Below are positions 17,276 to 25,733 of a stretch of 64,000 nt of DNA, piece by piece. The stretch comes from B30-G6 sp963701385 (GTDB lineage: Bacteria > Desulfobacterota > Desulfobacteria > Desulfobacterales > B30-G6), in contig CAVOZW010000017.1 of NCBI GenBank assembly GCA_963701385.1, positions 1-64,000 of the forward strand. The letters are read 5' to 3'. The position numbers and the translations under genes are program-made. Under the pieces are notes generated by a model, which was not told the DNA's origin, ran no database searches, and saw only the letters and a list, made by a program, of their open reading frames with translations. How positions within the stretch are numbered: the first letter of the stretch is position 1; every line of letters starts with the position of its first letter.

Positions 17276-18703
17276 TTACGGAGCAAGACAAAACAGCTTG
17301 CGGGTACAGGCAAAGCACACATTGCCATCAGTTGTAATCACCGGATTGCTCGTTATGGGTTCGTTGTCCGGTACCACGATTTCCCAAACCGGTTCGGGTC
17401 CTTCATCGATAAGCCACAACCGGCCCTGTTGCTTAACCAGTATCTTGTTGTTGACTGTTGCTGTCACCAAGGGATCCTGGCCACCGTTGAATCCCAAGTT
17501 CCATTCTAGTTCCTCGGACTTAGCAGGCAATGGAAACTCCCACAGTAGCGCCCTGTTTTGGACACACAGAATGCGGTCCAGGGTGGCCACCAGAATCCGT
17601 CCGTCTAGCAATGTCACGGGAGGTTGCACCGGTTTCCCGGTTGGTAGATCAATCTCGACCAGTTTAATACCCGTGGGTGAAAACCTTAACAGGTGCATGC
17701 CGGTCACCCGTTGCTGGAGTCCCCAAATCGTATCTTCGAAATCCACCGAGACCATGCCTGCCATCAACTGGGTTTCGATCTTCCCGACCTCCTGTCCGTC
17801 CATATTGATCAGTTGCACCTGATCTTCCCGGCATAATACAACAGTGCCATCAGAAAGCACCGGCGAACGGGCGCCGTATGCATCGTATTCCTTCATCCAT
17901 TTGATGCTGTCCATCTCACCACCCAAACGCTTACGCAACATCACAATGTCCTTGGCGTTTGGATTGCCTGGATGTGCGTAGTTTTGGAACACCATCACGA
18001 CATCATCATCTTTTTGGAAAAAAGCCAACGGCGACGAATCTGACCGCCATCCGTCTATGTGCACGACCATGATACGTTCGTCATCGTCATTCTCTTCATC
18101 GTCTTCGTCATCGTCATCAGTACCATACGGTACGTCGTCGTAATCCTCGTCCTCCTCCCCTTCAACGTACTGGGCGAGATCCGGACCCCGCAAGCCGAGG
18201 CAGGTATCGGCCGCATGGATGTAGTTGCCTTGACCCAGTAAGGCAAACAGACTCGGTGTACTCGGCGTCGTGGCCTCTATCAGCTCTTTGTCCAACTGTA
18301 CAATCCAGTGCTGCATCTGGCCCACGGCGATCATGGCGTCTCCGTCACTGAGCAGCCATTCGGCGACATCCGGTGGGCTACCGGCGTCCAAAAGTGAAAG
18401 TTCAATCGGCTTGCCAAGGCGCGGGGAAAACTGGGTCAAATTAATGCCGACCACACTGTTCAATTGAGCATTGGCAAAAGCTTGGCCATAGGAGGGTTGG
18501 GGTCGCATATTCATTTTCCTGTCCCTTTCATAACGGCCATCGAGACCGCTTTTTGTTGTCTTATTTTTCGCTCCAGCCCGCAGCACGGAAGCCTCCTCCG
18601 CTGAAACGCACCCCACACAAATGGCGATCACCAGTACGGCGCCCAGAAGCGTTAATATTTTTTTACGGTGTAATTGTTGCCAGGGCATTTGGTTTGCATC
18701 CAT
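17276..18703 (-). CDS. Exported PQQ-type beta-propeller-like protein with acidic tract
   Basis: A signal sequence covers about residues 14-37 (KKILTLLGAVLVIAICVGC, then VSAEE); it could be cut as a lipoprotein at Cys or by signal peptidase I. The mature part has repeated four-strand blade-like stretches (VVLCREDQVQLINMDGQEV, GRILVATLDRILCVQNRALLW, ILVKQQGRLWLID), like PQQ-like propellers. An extremely acidic tract of Asp/Glu lies at about residues 157-185 and may bind calcium. Its start overlaps the end of the metallopeptidase gene by 52 bp, so translation is coupled. A periplasmic immunity protein or periplasmic accessory to that peptidase is plausible, but unproven. No strong ribosome-binding site decides between the Met at 18703 and the one at 18688. 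Confidence 0.72.
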   Translation of the reverse strand: MDANQMPWQQLHRKKILTLLGAVLVIAICVGCVSAEEASVLRAGAKNKTTKSGLDGRYERDRKMNMRPQPSYGQAFANAQLNSVVGINLTQFSPRLGKPIELSLLDAGSPPDVAEWLLSDGDAMIAVGQMQHWIVQLDKELIEATTPSTPSLFALLGQGNYIHAADTCLGLRGPDLAQYVEGEEDEDYDDVPYGTDDDDEDDEENDDDERIMVVHIDGWRSDSSPLAFFQKDDDVVMVFQNYAHPGNPNAKDIVMLRKRLGGEMDSIKWMKEYDAYGARSPVLSDGTVVLCREDQVQLINMDGQEVGKIETQLMAGMVSVDFEDTIWGLQQRVTGMHLLRFSPTGIKLVEIDLPTGKPVQPPVTLLDGRILVATLDRILCVQNRALLWEFPLPAKSEELEWNLGFNGGQDPLVTATVNNKILVKQQGRLWLIDEGPEPVWEIVVPDNEPITSNPVITTDGNVCFACTRKLFCLAP

Positions 18704-21426
18704 GTCTTGAGAAACTCGAGATCAGACTTCCGGAATCTTGTGTCCCACTTATTGCTTCCCCCAACCCTACGCATGGCGGACAAACCCAAACAATAACGGA
18801 ACACCGATACCTGGTTCGCGGTGTGAATCAGCTCCAATTTTTTGCCTACCCGTCCGGCCAGGCCATTGATGTGGCTTTTTGTAAACTTGCGAATGTCCAT
18901 CTTGTTGTTGGCGGCAGTCACAGACTTGAGCCGCACCTCGAATTCAAAATGGCAATCTGCAGGCGCTGCTGGGGACGCATCATAAACCGGCATGAAATAA
19001 ATCAGACACTTTCGGAAATCCCCAGTGGTGGATTCCAAGGTGAACATCTTTGAGTGCAATTCCCGACTATTGAACTTCTCCACCGCATTTTGAAACCGCC
19101 TCATCTGGGCACGCTGGTTGTTCCACCCGGTGATGTTGTTGCCGTCCGCATTGACGACATATTTATAGTGGGTTTTTAGCCGCACCACCAACACCGAATC
19201 GTAAAGGCAAGTGCCGTTTTTGACATTGTACTGCATCTCATCGATTCCGACTTTATACAACAGCAGATCCATGGTGCCGGTCTTGCTGTGTTGAAAAGTG
19301 TTATCAGTGATTGCGGGATTGAAGAAGTTTCTGTATTTGTTGGCAAGGAAATATTTCAGATTCCTGGTGGCACTGATTTTGTATTCAACATCGTACTCCC
19401 TTTTGCCGACCAGGGTCTGCACATTATTCGTTTTATTTACCCAACTGGCAAACTGCCAAAAATGTCGCAGCCGCAAACCTTTGTTGGTGAGCATAAGACT
19501 AACCTTGGTGGGCAATGAATAGGGTAAGGCCCGACGGGCTTGGTCAAAACGGGGGAGCACCGGTGACGTCCAATCGGAGTTGATGAGACTACCGGTGGCC
19601 GGGTCGGCGGTCGGCTCCAGGTATTCGTCCGGCAAGCCTACGGCATGGCCGATCTCGTGGGCCATGGTATACCAAGGGAAACCGAGACCGTCAGCGGCAT
19701 CAACGCCGGGCCCACCGCTCTGCTGGTAGTTACCCTTGGAAAAATTGGCTATGGTGGGCCCCATGGAATCACGGTCCGCCGGATTGGGATTGTACACCCT
19801 CACGTTGCAATGAAAAGGTGCCGTATCCCGAGCACTCAAATAAAACCGCACACGGATGGCCCGCTTTGGATTGGGTACCGGGGTGCCATGGGGCCGCATG
19901 ATGTACTCCTTATGGTTTCCGGGCCTCCCCGGGTCGCAAGGGTGTTTGCCTTCATGCCGAATGCCGGTGTTCGTATTCCCAATCTTTTTGAAATTAGTAA
20001 TAGCCGCGGCCATAACCCCATCGGCCCAATATTTGGCACACCAATGAACCAAAAGGTGGGATATCCGTTCGCTGCCTTTGCCCCAGCAATCATGGAAGTA
20101 ATGCAAATCATAATTGCCGATCCCGGGCACAAACGGGTCTTTTATTCCGAGTTCACAAGGATGGTCATTGAACACCGCAGCGCGAATCCCGATGATGTGG
20201 CCCTTGGAGGTGTCTCCTTTGATGGTTCGTTCGTTGGTAAGATCGAAGAAGTCGTTTTTAACGCGTACAGCACGGGTGCACTGCTCTGCCTTTTGACCGT
20301 CAACATAGAAATATTCGTCGCCCAAAAAATAGTTCTTATCCACCACTGGGGTGTTTTTGGTCAAATAAGGCTCGTTGGTCTCCGGATTACGGATGCCCAT
20401 CAAGCGGTCAAAAATGGTAAATCGGGTGCCATTAGTCCAAGCCACGGGCAAGCGGTCACTTCCCACCAATACGAAGTCGTCGAGGAAGAATGTGAGGGGT
20501 TTGGCCTTTTCGGTCTGGAGATTGCCGTCTTTGATGAATTCTTTGTATTTCTTGACATCCGGCCCCAATTGGGTACGCTGGTTCTCGCTTTTCCAGATCT
20601 CCGGCAATGGGTAACGCTTAAGAAAATCGGGATACCCAAGTTTCTTGAAGTTAGCTTCTGTAATATGAGCGACCTTTTTCTCATCGGTCTTCAAAAACCG
20701 GTCTTTGCCGCACTTGGCAACCAGATAGATGTCCTCTTTGTCGTATTTTTTTCTGGTAACGCAAATGGCCACAATACCCTCATCGTTGAGGGGCGTAGCC
20801 GCACCAAGAAAATCGTCCTTGGAAAAGGTGTCTTTGTCCCAGGCTTTAACAAGAATGCCTCTAGGCAATCCCTCCACGCTTTTGGTGTGGCCGTTGTAGT
20901 ATTCGTACTTCAGGTAGATCCAGTCCCATTTGTGGTTAACTACGATCTCCCAGGGTTTATCTGGGGTGCCGAGTTTGTTTTTGGCGAATTTTTTGATTTT
21001 CCCTTTTTTAAACTCACCGCTTCGGTCGTCGTGGAATTTTTCGTAGTCCTGGCTCTTCCACACCTCAGGAAAGCGAAACACGCGTCGGTTGTCCCAAGGT
21101 TTAAGGTCCTTTTCCGCAACCAACGCAACGTTTTCGATGTCGAGGTACTCCTTTTTGGAAAAATCGACCTCAAAACAAAGCTCTTTGCCGTAATAGTCCC
21201 GTTCCTTGTAAGTTGCAACGCCCTTGTCATCGGTCTTGGCGCTTTCGATGAGGTCATCGTCATCCATAATTTTAACGGCAACATCTTTGGGAAAAGGTTT
21301 GTTCTTTTCCTCAATGGGATCGAAATACATGAGCTTGATCACCACCTTGACGATGATCTTCTTGCGCAAGGCAATGACCTTTTCGATGGCGTCGATCTTT
21401 TGCAACAGAAAAATATCTTCCATCAC
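18652..21426 (-). CDS. Zinc metallopeptidase with two tandem N-terminal beta domains, putative T6SS effector
   Basis: The catalytic motif is HEIGHAVGLPDE at residues 590-601: an HExxH zincin with the xxGxxD extension of metzincin-like enzymes, so His590, Glu591, His594 and probably Asp600 form the zinc site. The N-terminal third contains an internal duplication (about 25-131 and 175-290). Each copy has a transthyretin/C2-like DxDxxxxxxSAxTDDxGVA pattern and ends with a (F/L)PE(V/I)WKS motif. No signal peptide is seen, as expected for a T6SS cargo. The gene overlaps the small protein gene upstream by 4 bp and the exported beta-propeller gene downstream by 52 bp. Together with the VgrG/PAAR locus this makes a toxin or processing-enzyme role likely; its target is unknown. 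Confidence 0.75.
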   Translation of the reverse strand: MMEDIFLLQKIDAIEKVIALRKKIIVKVVIKLMYFDPIEEKNKPFPKDVAVKIMDDDDLIESAKTDDKGVATYKERDYYGKELCFEVDFSKKEYLDIENVALVAEKDLKPWDNRRVFRFPEVWKSQDYEKFHDDRSGEFKKGKIKKFAKNKLGTPDKPWEIVVNHKWDWIYLKYEYYNGHTKSVEGLPRGILVKAWDKDTFSKDDFLGAATPLNDEGIVAICVTRKKYDKEDIYLVAKCGKDRFLKTDEKKVAHITEANFKKLGYPDFLKRYPLPEIWKSENQRTQLGPDVKKYKEFIKDGNLQTEKAKPLTFFLDDFVLVGSDRLPVAWTNGTRFTIFDRLMGIRNPETNEPYLTKNTPVVDKNYFLGDEYFYVDGQKAEQCTRAVRVKNDFFDLTNERTIKGDTSKGHIIGIRAAVFNDHPCELGIKDPFVPGIGNYDLHYFHDCWGKGSERISHLLVHWCAKYWADGVMAAAITNFKKIGNTNTGIRHEGKHPCDPGRPGNHKEYIMRPHGTPVPNPKRAIRVRFYLSARDTAPFHCNVRVYNPNPADRDSMGPTIANFSKGNYQQSGGPGVDAADGLGFPWYTMAHEIGHAVGLPDEYLEPTADPATGSLINSDWTSPVLPRFDQARRALPYSLPTKVSLMLTNKGLRLRHFWQFASWVNKTNNVQTLVGKREYDVEYKISATRNLKYFLANKYRNFFNPAITDNTFQHSKTGTMDLLLYKVGIDEMQYNVKNGTCLYDSVLVVRLKTHYKYVVNADGNNITGWNNQRAQMRRFQNAVEKFNSRELHSKMFTLESTTGDFRKCLIYFMPVYDASPAAPADCHFEFEVRLKSVTAANNKMDIRKFTKSHINGLAGRVGKKLELIHTANQVSVFRYCLGLSAMRRVGGSNKWDTRFRKSDLEFLKTWMQTKCPGNNYTVKKY

Positions 21427-22112
21427 GACCTCGCTACCGGCTCGATTTGGCCCCAGCCCATATTCTCAAAGGCAAAGTATTTTTCGCCATCCTTACCCGG
21501 ATCCACCTCCAACCAGTAACTGAGGTTGGGAATCAAGTTCTTGAAAATTAGGTCCACACAATCATCTCCTTTTTCAATGTCGTCGGATGTAGTTTGGACC
21601 TGTTCATACTCACAGTCATCGACATTGCGGCCCCCAAATAGGGTGAATTTATCGTCCACGCTCTCCGCCTGGTTGGGATCAATGGGCAGGCGCACGTAAA
21701 GGCTGTATCGGACCACGGTTTCTTCGGTCGAAACAGGGATAGGACCCTCTGCTTCCGGTTCAAACGAGGGTACGGTCGTTTCGGCGACCATAACCTGCGT
21801 CCCCGACCAGGTGGGCATTGTCGACGGCACCTTGACAATCCGCAGGCGGCCTAGGATAACTAAATCCGCTAAGCGGTCGACAACTGCCTGGTCGTTTGTT
21901 CGACGCAGGTAACTGCCTGTTGCTCCTTCTTGAACTACCTGCCTAAGCATTATAATATTGAAATAGTCCTTGAGAAAACCGCTCAGAAAGGCCCTGACAC
22001 TTGAGCGCCCTGAAAACCGAATAAAATCAATTCCCGCCCTCGAATCGTGACCTGCAATCATCTCGTAAGACATGCAACCCTTACGAATAATTTTTTGCGC
22101 ACTTGTATTCAT
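21423..22112 (-). CDS. Effector-associated small protein, related to the one at 27768-28283
   Basis: The C-terminal ~90 residues share a clear pattern with the protein at 27768-28283: YSLYVRLPIDPN...DDKFTLFG...F.NLIPNLSYWLEVDPGKDGE.YFAFE here, against YYILIEMDDIDP...F.GVIPGKQYSLEYDLNKDN...FIVFHE there. The N-terminal ~110 residues are not shared and start with MNTSAQKIIRKGCMSYEM. I prefer the ATG at 22112 over an upstream TTG in the same frame (22133). The gene overlaps the metallopeptidase gene by 4 bp. Since each homologue lies directly before a large putative effector, the shared domain may tether or fold the cargo. No named family is recognised. Confidence 0.68.
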   Translation of the reverse strand: MNTSAQKIIRKGCMSYEMIAGHDSRAGIDFIRFSGRSSVRAFLSGFLKDYFNIIMLRQVVQEGATGSYLRRTNDQAVVDRLADLVILGRLRIVKVPSTMPTWSGTQVMVAETTVPSFEPEAEGPIPVSTEETVVRYSLYVRLPIDPNQAESVDDKFTLFGGRNVDDCEYEQVQTTSDDIEKGDDCVDLIFKNLIPNLSYWLEVDPGKDGEKYFAFENMGWGQIEPVARS

Positions 22113-22133
22113 TGTTTCTTCTGCAAAATCCAA

Positions 22134-22349
22134 TGAATTGTTTTCCTAAATATGCCGGTCTTTTCGCATTCCCCCAAGAACTAATCTATTCCATAGAGAC
22201 AGTAAACATTATGTATTTAGCCAATCCAAATAGCGTAAACTAACCGTTTTTTCACCTGAGTGAATCTTTTTCTATTTCTAAGCCGCATTTAGATTTGAAA
22301 CCTGATATACGAGTCAAGAATTAGTCAGTAGCAGACTTGACCCCTATAG
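22134..22349. other. Gap within the effector region
   Basis: The 216 bp between two cargo genes are AT-rich and show no gene. A short motif, TTGACCCCTATA, lies just past the stop of the papain-like effector gene at 22334-22345. A similar TGTGACCCCTAAT follows the beta-propeller gene at 17226-17238. They may be 3'-end remnants of a repeat. Confidence 0.3.
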
Positions 22350-24236
22350 TTATTTAAATTCTCGTATATCCTGGCGGGTGAGTTTAACGCCTTCAACTGG
22401 ATTTCTATCGCCAGTTCGCCACATTTTTTCCGGCAGGGTAATACCTAAATTGTCAGCGGCAGCTTTTGAAATCAGGCCGGTTTCATCGTCAATCACATCT
22501 TTCAGGCGCCACACCCAGAATGTGCCTTTGTATGTTTTAATTCTATCCTCACCGGATAAATCGGGATCGCCGCTTTCGGTTAAAACCTTTCCAAAATTAA
22601 CCAAATATTTTACTTCATCCCTTCCTGCTTTATTTGTGACGCGATGGAATATTTGCCCGTTGCTATCAACCAGGGGAGACCCATTGAAAAATTTGAATTT
22701 TGTTTTCCCGCTAACGATAACCTGGTCGATAATTGATATTAGGTTATCCAGCGAAGATCCAGCACGATTTATCGCTGCTTCATCGTCAATAATACTATTT
22801 AACTTATTTATTTTTGGTTTTCTCTTTTTCTTTAGTTGAATGATTTTTTTGTTGTTCGCTTTAATACTGTTTATGTTGTCCTGAATTTTGCGTTTTTTGG
22901 AGCGATCTCCTTTGTCTCTATTGATTTCATCGCGGCGTGTTTGCGTGTCATTTTCAAGCAAATCGATTTTGGTGTTAATTTCATTAATCTCATTCTCGAG
23001 CTGACTACGAGAAAGATAGAGATCCCGTTTGTTAATAATCTTGTTATAATTGGAATAATCATCAAACAAAAATGCGCCTGGCCCCGGCCCATTTGCTTGT
23101 ATTTTGTATAGCCCTTTTTCGCAAGGATCGTCTGAACCATTGTTAAAAATATATTTTTGTTGGCAATTAATTTTATCACCTAGCTTGAATACCATCCATA
23201 CGTGGCCTTTGCTTGCGCAGGTGTATATTGTTCCATCTTCCTCATTTAGCGCAAGCTCATAAAAATCTTTTGCCTTCCAACGATGTTGGTCAGGATCGTT
23301 AGCAAGGTCAAAGGTGTCTTGAAAATCATTTATTTCATTGAAGACGCCGCCACTATAGCTGAGCAATGTAAAAAAGTTACCGTATCCATTTGGCTTTTTG
23401 TATTCGCCATCAACTACAAAACCATCCGCGTTACGTTTTTCTCGCAGTTCGCCTGTTGGCGCTGCAAGCATTGAGCGGCTTGTGCCGGAGGCGGCAGTGT
23501 AATATTGGTTATAGTTCAACCAGTATGCGAAAAAAATCCCGGTAAGTGTTGAGCATACGGATGCGCCGTAATCACCTTCGTTACCAGTTGCGGAGACCAT
23601 CAGTTTTTTGTTTTTTCCCTTTACTTTTAAGTGCCAGCCATCGGGATCGTCACTGCGAAAAGCGCCATCTTTATATCGTTCTATTCCTCTCCCATAAACA
23701 AGATTATGTTGCCATTCCATGAACTTTTCGAATTTTGTGTACTTTTTTACTCTTCTGAAAATAAATTTCAATTTTTGGTCTTCAGTGGTGGAGCCGTTTA
23801 ATTCATGAGAAAGTGCTATCTCAATCTGGCTCAGATGCACATCTCCGCTCATGTTAGGTAATTCGATTGGTATTGTTATTTGCGGAAGTTTTAAAATTTT
23901 CCTCTGTAGTTTTCGGTACTCGTATTTACACTCAATTTTCAGGCAAGCGATAACGGAACCATCATCCGTGAAATTGCCAAACTGATCAAACGAATACGTG
24001 ATACCTTTGTGAATCAGTTTAGAATTGTCCTCATCAAGTTCATATTTTCGTTGTACTGGCCGACCAATCGCCTTGGCCTTTAGCTGGATTTCGTTTTCGA
24101 CACTCGGGCTATCCTGTTTGATCTTTAGAGTGACGTCTCTAGTTGTGATTTTTACTGTTATCACGTCGCCTGAGTAACAGTGTGGATCCGTTCCGCTGAC
24201 ACGGTTTGGTAGTTTCCATACAACTTTATTGGCCAT
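22350..24236 (-). CDS. Putative papain/NlpC-like cysteine hydrolase, candidate T6SS effector
   Basis: The ATG at 24236 is favoured by GGAGG six bases upstream. Residues 1-150 look like an all-beta N-terminal region. The middle carries a possible Cys-His dyad in the order used by NlpC/P60 and papain-like amidases: Cys228 within YGASVCSTLTGIFFAYW and His345 within SKGHVWMVFKLGD. A charged coiled coil follows (about 405-480, rich in Asn, Lys, Glu and Ile), then a C-terminal beta domain. No signal peptide is present. The gene overlaps the PAAR-extension paralogue gene upstream by 11 bp and is AT-rich. The hydrolase assignment rests only on the two motifs, so a different effector activity is possible. 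Confidence 0.6.
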   Translation of the reverse strand: MANKVVWKLPNRVSGTDPHCYSGDVITVKITTRDVTLKIKQDSPSVENEIQLKAKAIGRPVQRKYELDEDNSKLIHKGITYSFDQFGNFTDDGSVIACLKIECKYEYRKLQRKILKLPQITIPIELPNMSGDVHLSQIEIALSHELNGSTTEDQKLKFIFRRVKKYTKFEKFMEWQHNLVYGRGIERYKDGAFRSDDPDGWHLKVKGKNKKLMVSATGNEGDYGASVCSTLTGIFFAYWLNYNQYYTAASGTSRSMLAAPTGELREKRNADGFVVDGEYKKPNGYGNFFTLLSYSGGVFNEINDFQDTFDLANDPDQHRWKAKDFYELALNEEDGTIYTCASKGHVWMVFKLGDKINCQQKYIFNNGSDDPCEKGLYKIQANGPGPGAFLFDDYSNYNKIINKRDLYLSRSQLENEINEINTKIDLLENDTQTRRDEINRDKGDRSKKRKIQDNINSIKANNKKIIQLKKKRKPKINKLNSIIDDEAAINRAGSSLDNLISIIDQVIVSGKTKFKFFNGSPLVDSNGQIFHRVTNKAGRDEVKYLVNFGKVLTESGDPDLSGEDRIKTYKGTFWVWRLKDVIDDETGLISKAAADNLGITLPEKMWRTGDRNPVEGVKLTRQDIREFK

Positions 24237-25680
24237 CTTCACCCTCCTGCGATCGGTTAAGGGTGATTATTTCGGGGTCATATACTGATGATGTCGAGGC
24301 AATATCAAATTTGCCGAGTCTGGTTTCGATGGTATACATTTCTGACGGTAGCATGTCTTTAATGATTGTACCATTATCATTTGTTTTCCCATTCGCGACA
24401 GTGGCACCTTCGCTATCAATGATGGAATAGTCGAGTTCTGCTAGCGGTTTATCAAGTTCATCGACAAGCACGGCGGAAACACATTGAAAAATCGCGAAGT
24501 GGGTCCGGCTTCCGGTTAAATAAAGTGGAATATCGATGGGAATTTCACCGCTAAAGGCTTCTTCGTTCTCTTTTAAAACGATCTCGGTTGTTTCCTCATC
24601 ACTGGTCGCATCTGTGTCATCGACTTGATCCTCATCAAAGTCATCGGCCTTATCAGCGTTATCATATATGTCAGCCTCATCTAATTCTTCACTGGCTGCT
24701 GATAATTTTGAAGTTTGCGTGTGAGGCGTCGTCGATGCCGCAGTCTGTACTTCTACTGTCGTCGCGCTTTCCATGTTTAGGCTCGGCAGTTCATTTTCTA
24801 CGACCGGGATCACTTCGAGTAATTGCTCAAATTCCACGTACACCTTACCTGGCGGAATATCATCCAGTTTAATCAGGCCTTCTGCATCGGTTTTGCCCTT
24901 GATTTCCTGGTCGTCTGCCAAATACAGGATGTATGGTTCGTCTGCCAGTGGTTTGTTTAGTCCATTTGTTAACAATATTTCAATATTGTCCTGAAACTTC
25001 AGTAGCCCAGATTCCTGCTTATCACCAAATATCTTACCATGGAAATCAATCAGAAAGAAGTATTCAGGGGGATTATAATTTTCTCCATACTTCTCTTTTT
25101 CTTCCTGAGTAGGTATCTCATCTATATCTTCATGATATTCGTATTCCCACTCTGCCTCTATCTTTTTATTCTGCACCCGGCATGGAAATTTGGTAATGAA
25201 ATCGTGGGCACCTTCCTGATCGTATTCATAGATAAGAACCATAACCTCTGTTTCATCCGGAAGATTTTCAACATCAGCACTAAGCTTTACAATATCGCCC
25301 CGCCTTGCTTCCTTCTGCCCCCACTTTTGATGAGTCACCTCAACCGACGGGATGATCCTGACCGGCGCCGATGTCAATTCCAGACCGTGATCGGGCAGCT
25401 TCGCCGTAAAAGAAAGTTCTTCTTTAGCTTTCTGAGTAATGACAACGAAACCAGCAAAATGATCTCCAAAAACGATCCCTTTGACTTTTTCAATTATTTT
25501 GCCTTTTTTGTCTTCGACCTTTATTTCGATTTTGGAACCGTTGCCCACAAAATGGGTCATCACATCAAATGCGATCTTCTCATTTACAAATGCCATGCCG
25601 CTTTGCCAACTGGCGTGCGTGATTTTCGAATCGAGCGTGATCGTCTGGACTTCGTCCGTTTTTTTTTGATATTCCTTCAT
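24226..25680 (-). CDS. PAAR-extension paralogue without PAAR domain
   Basis: Residues ~105-270 match the C-terminal extension of the PAAR protein and its downstream fragment: QKWGQKEARRGDIVKLSADVE, then IEAEWEYEYHED, PPEYFFLIDF, and a transthyretin/carboxypeptidase-regulatory-like unit (DEPYILYLADDQEIKGKTDA and IPPGKVYVEF). The first ~100 residues form another beta domain. The C-terminal half has an acidic, Thr/Ser-rich linker (~320-380) and a second regulatory-like unit (LDYSIIDSEGATVANGKTNDNG). It has no PAAR motif, so it may bridge cargo to the spike rather than tip it. Eight consecutive adenines near codon 5 (minus strand) could favour slippage. It lies 53 bp after the membrane effector and overlaps the next gene by 11 bp. 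Confidence 0.72.
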   Translation of the reverse strand: MKEYQKKTDEVQTITLDSKITHASWQSGMAFVNEKIAFDVMTHFVGNGSKIEIKVEDKKGKIIEKVKGIVFGDHFAGFVVITQKAKEELSFTAKLPDHGLELTSAPVRIIPSVEVTHQKWGQKEARRGDIVKLSADVENLPDETEVMVLIYEYDQEGAHDFITKFPCRVQNKKIEAEWEYEYHEDIDEIPTQEEKEKYGENYNPPEYFFLIDFHGKIFGDKQESGLLKFQDNIEILLTNGLNKPLADEPYILYLADDQEIKGKTDAEGLIKLDDIPPGKVYVEFEQLLEVIPVVENELPSLNMESATTVEVQTAASTTPHTQTSKLSAASEELDEADIYDNADKADDFDEDQVDDTDATSDEETTEIVLKENEEAFSGEIPIDIPLYLTGSRTHFAIFQCVSAVLVDELDKPLAELDYSIIDSEGATVANGKTNDNGTIIKDMLPSEMYTIETRLGKFDIASTSSVYDPEIITLNRSQEGEDGQ

Positions 25681-25733
25681 ACTATTCGAATCATTTTCAT
25701 CGGCACGAATATTTCGTTGCCAGGACGAGGTCG

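Noticed and set aside
19645..21519. Long plus-strand reading frame opposite the metallopeptidase gene
   Set aside because: It is antisense to a clear zincin gene and its translation matches nothing. A shadow.
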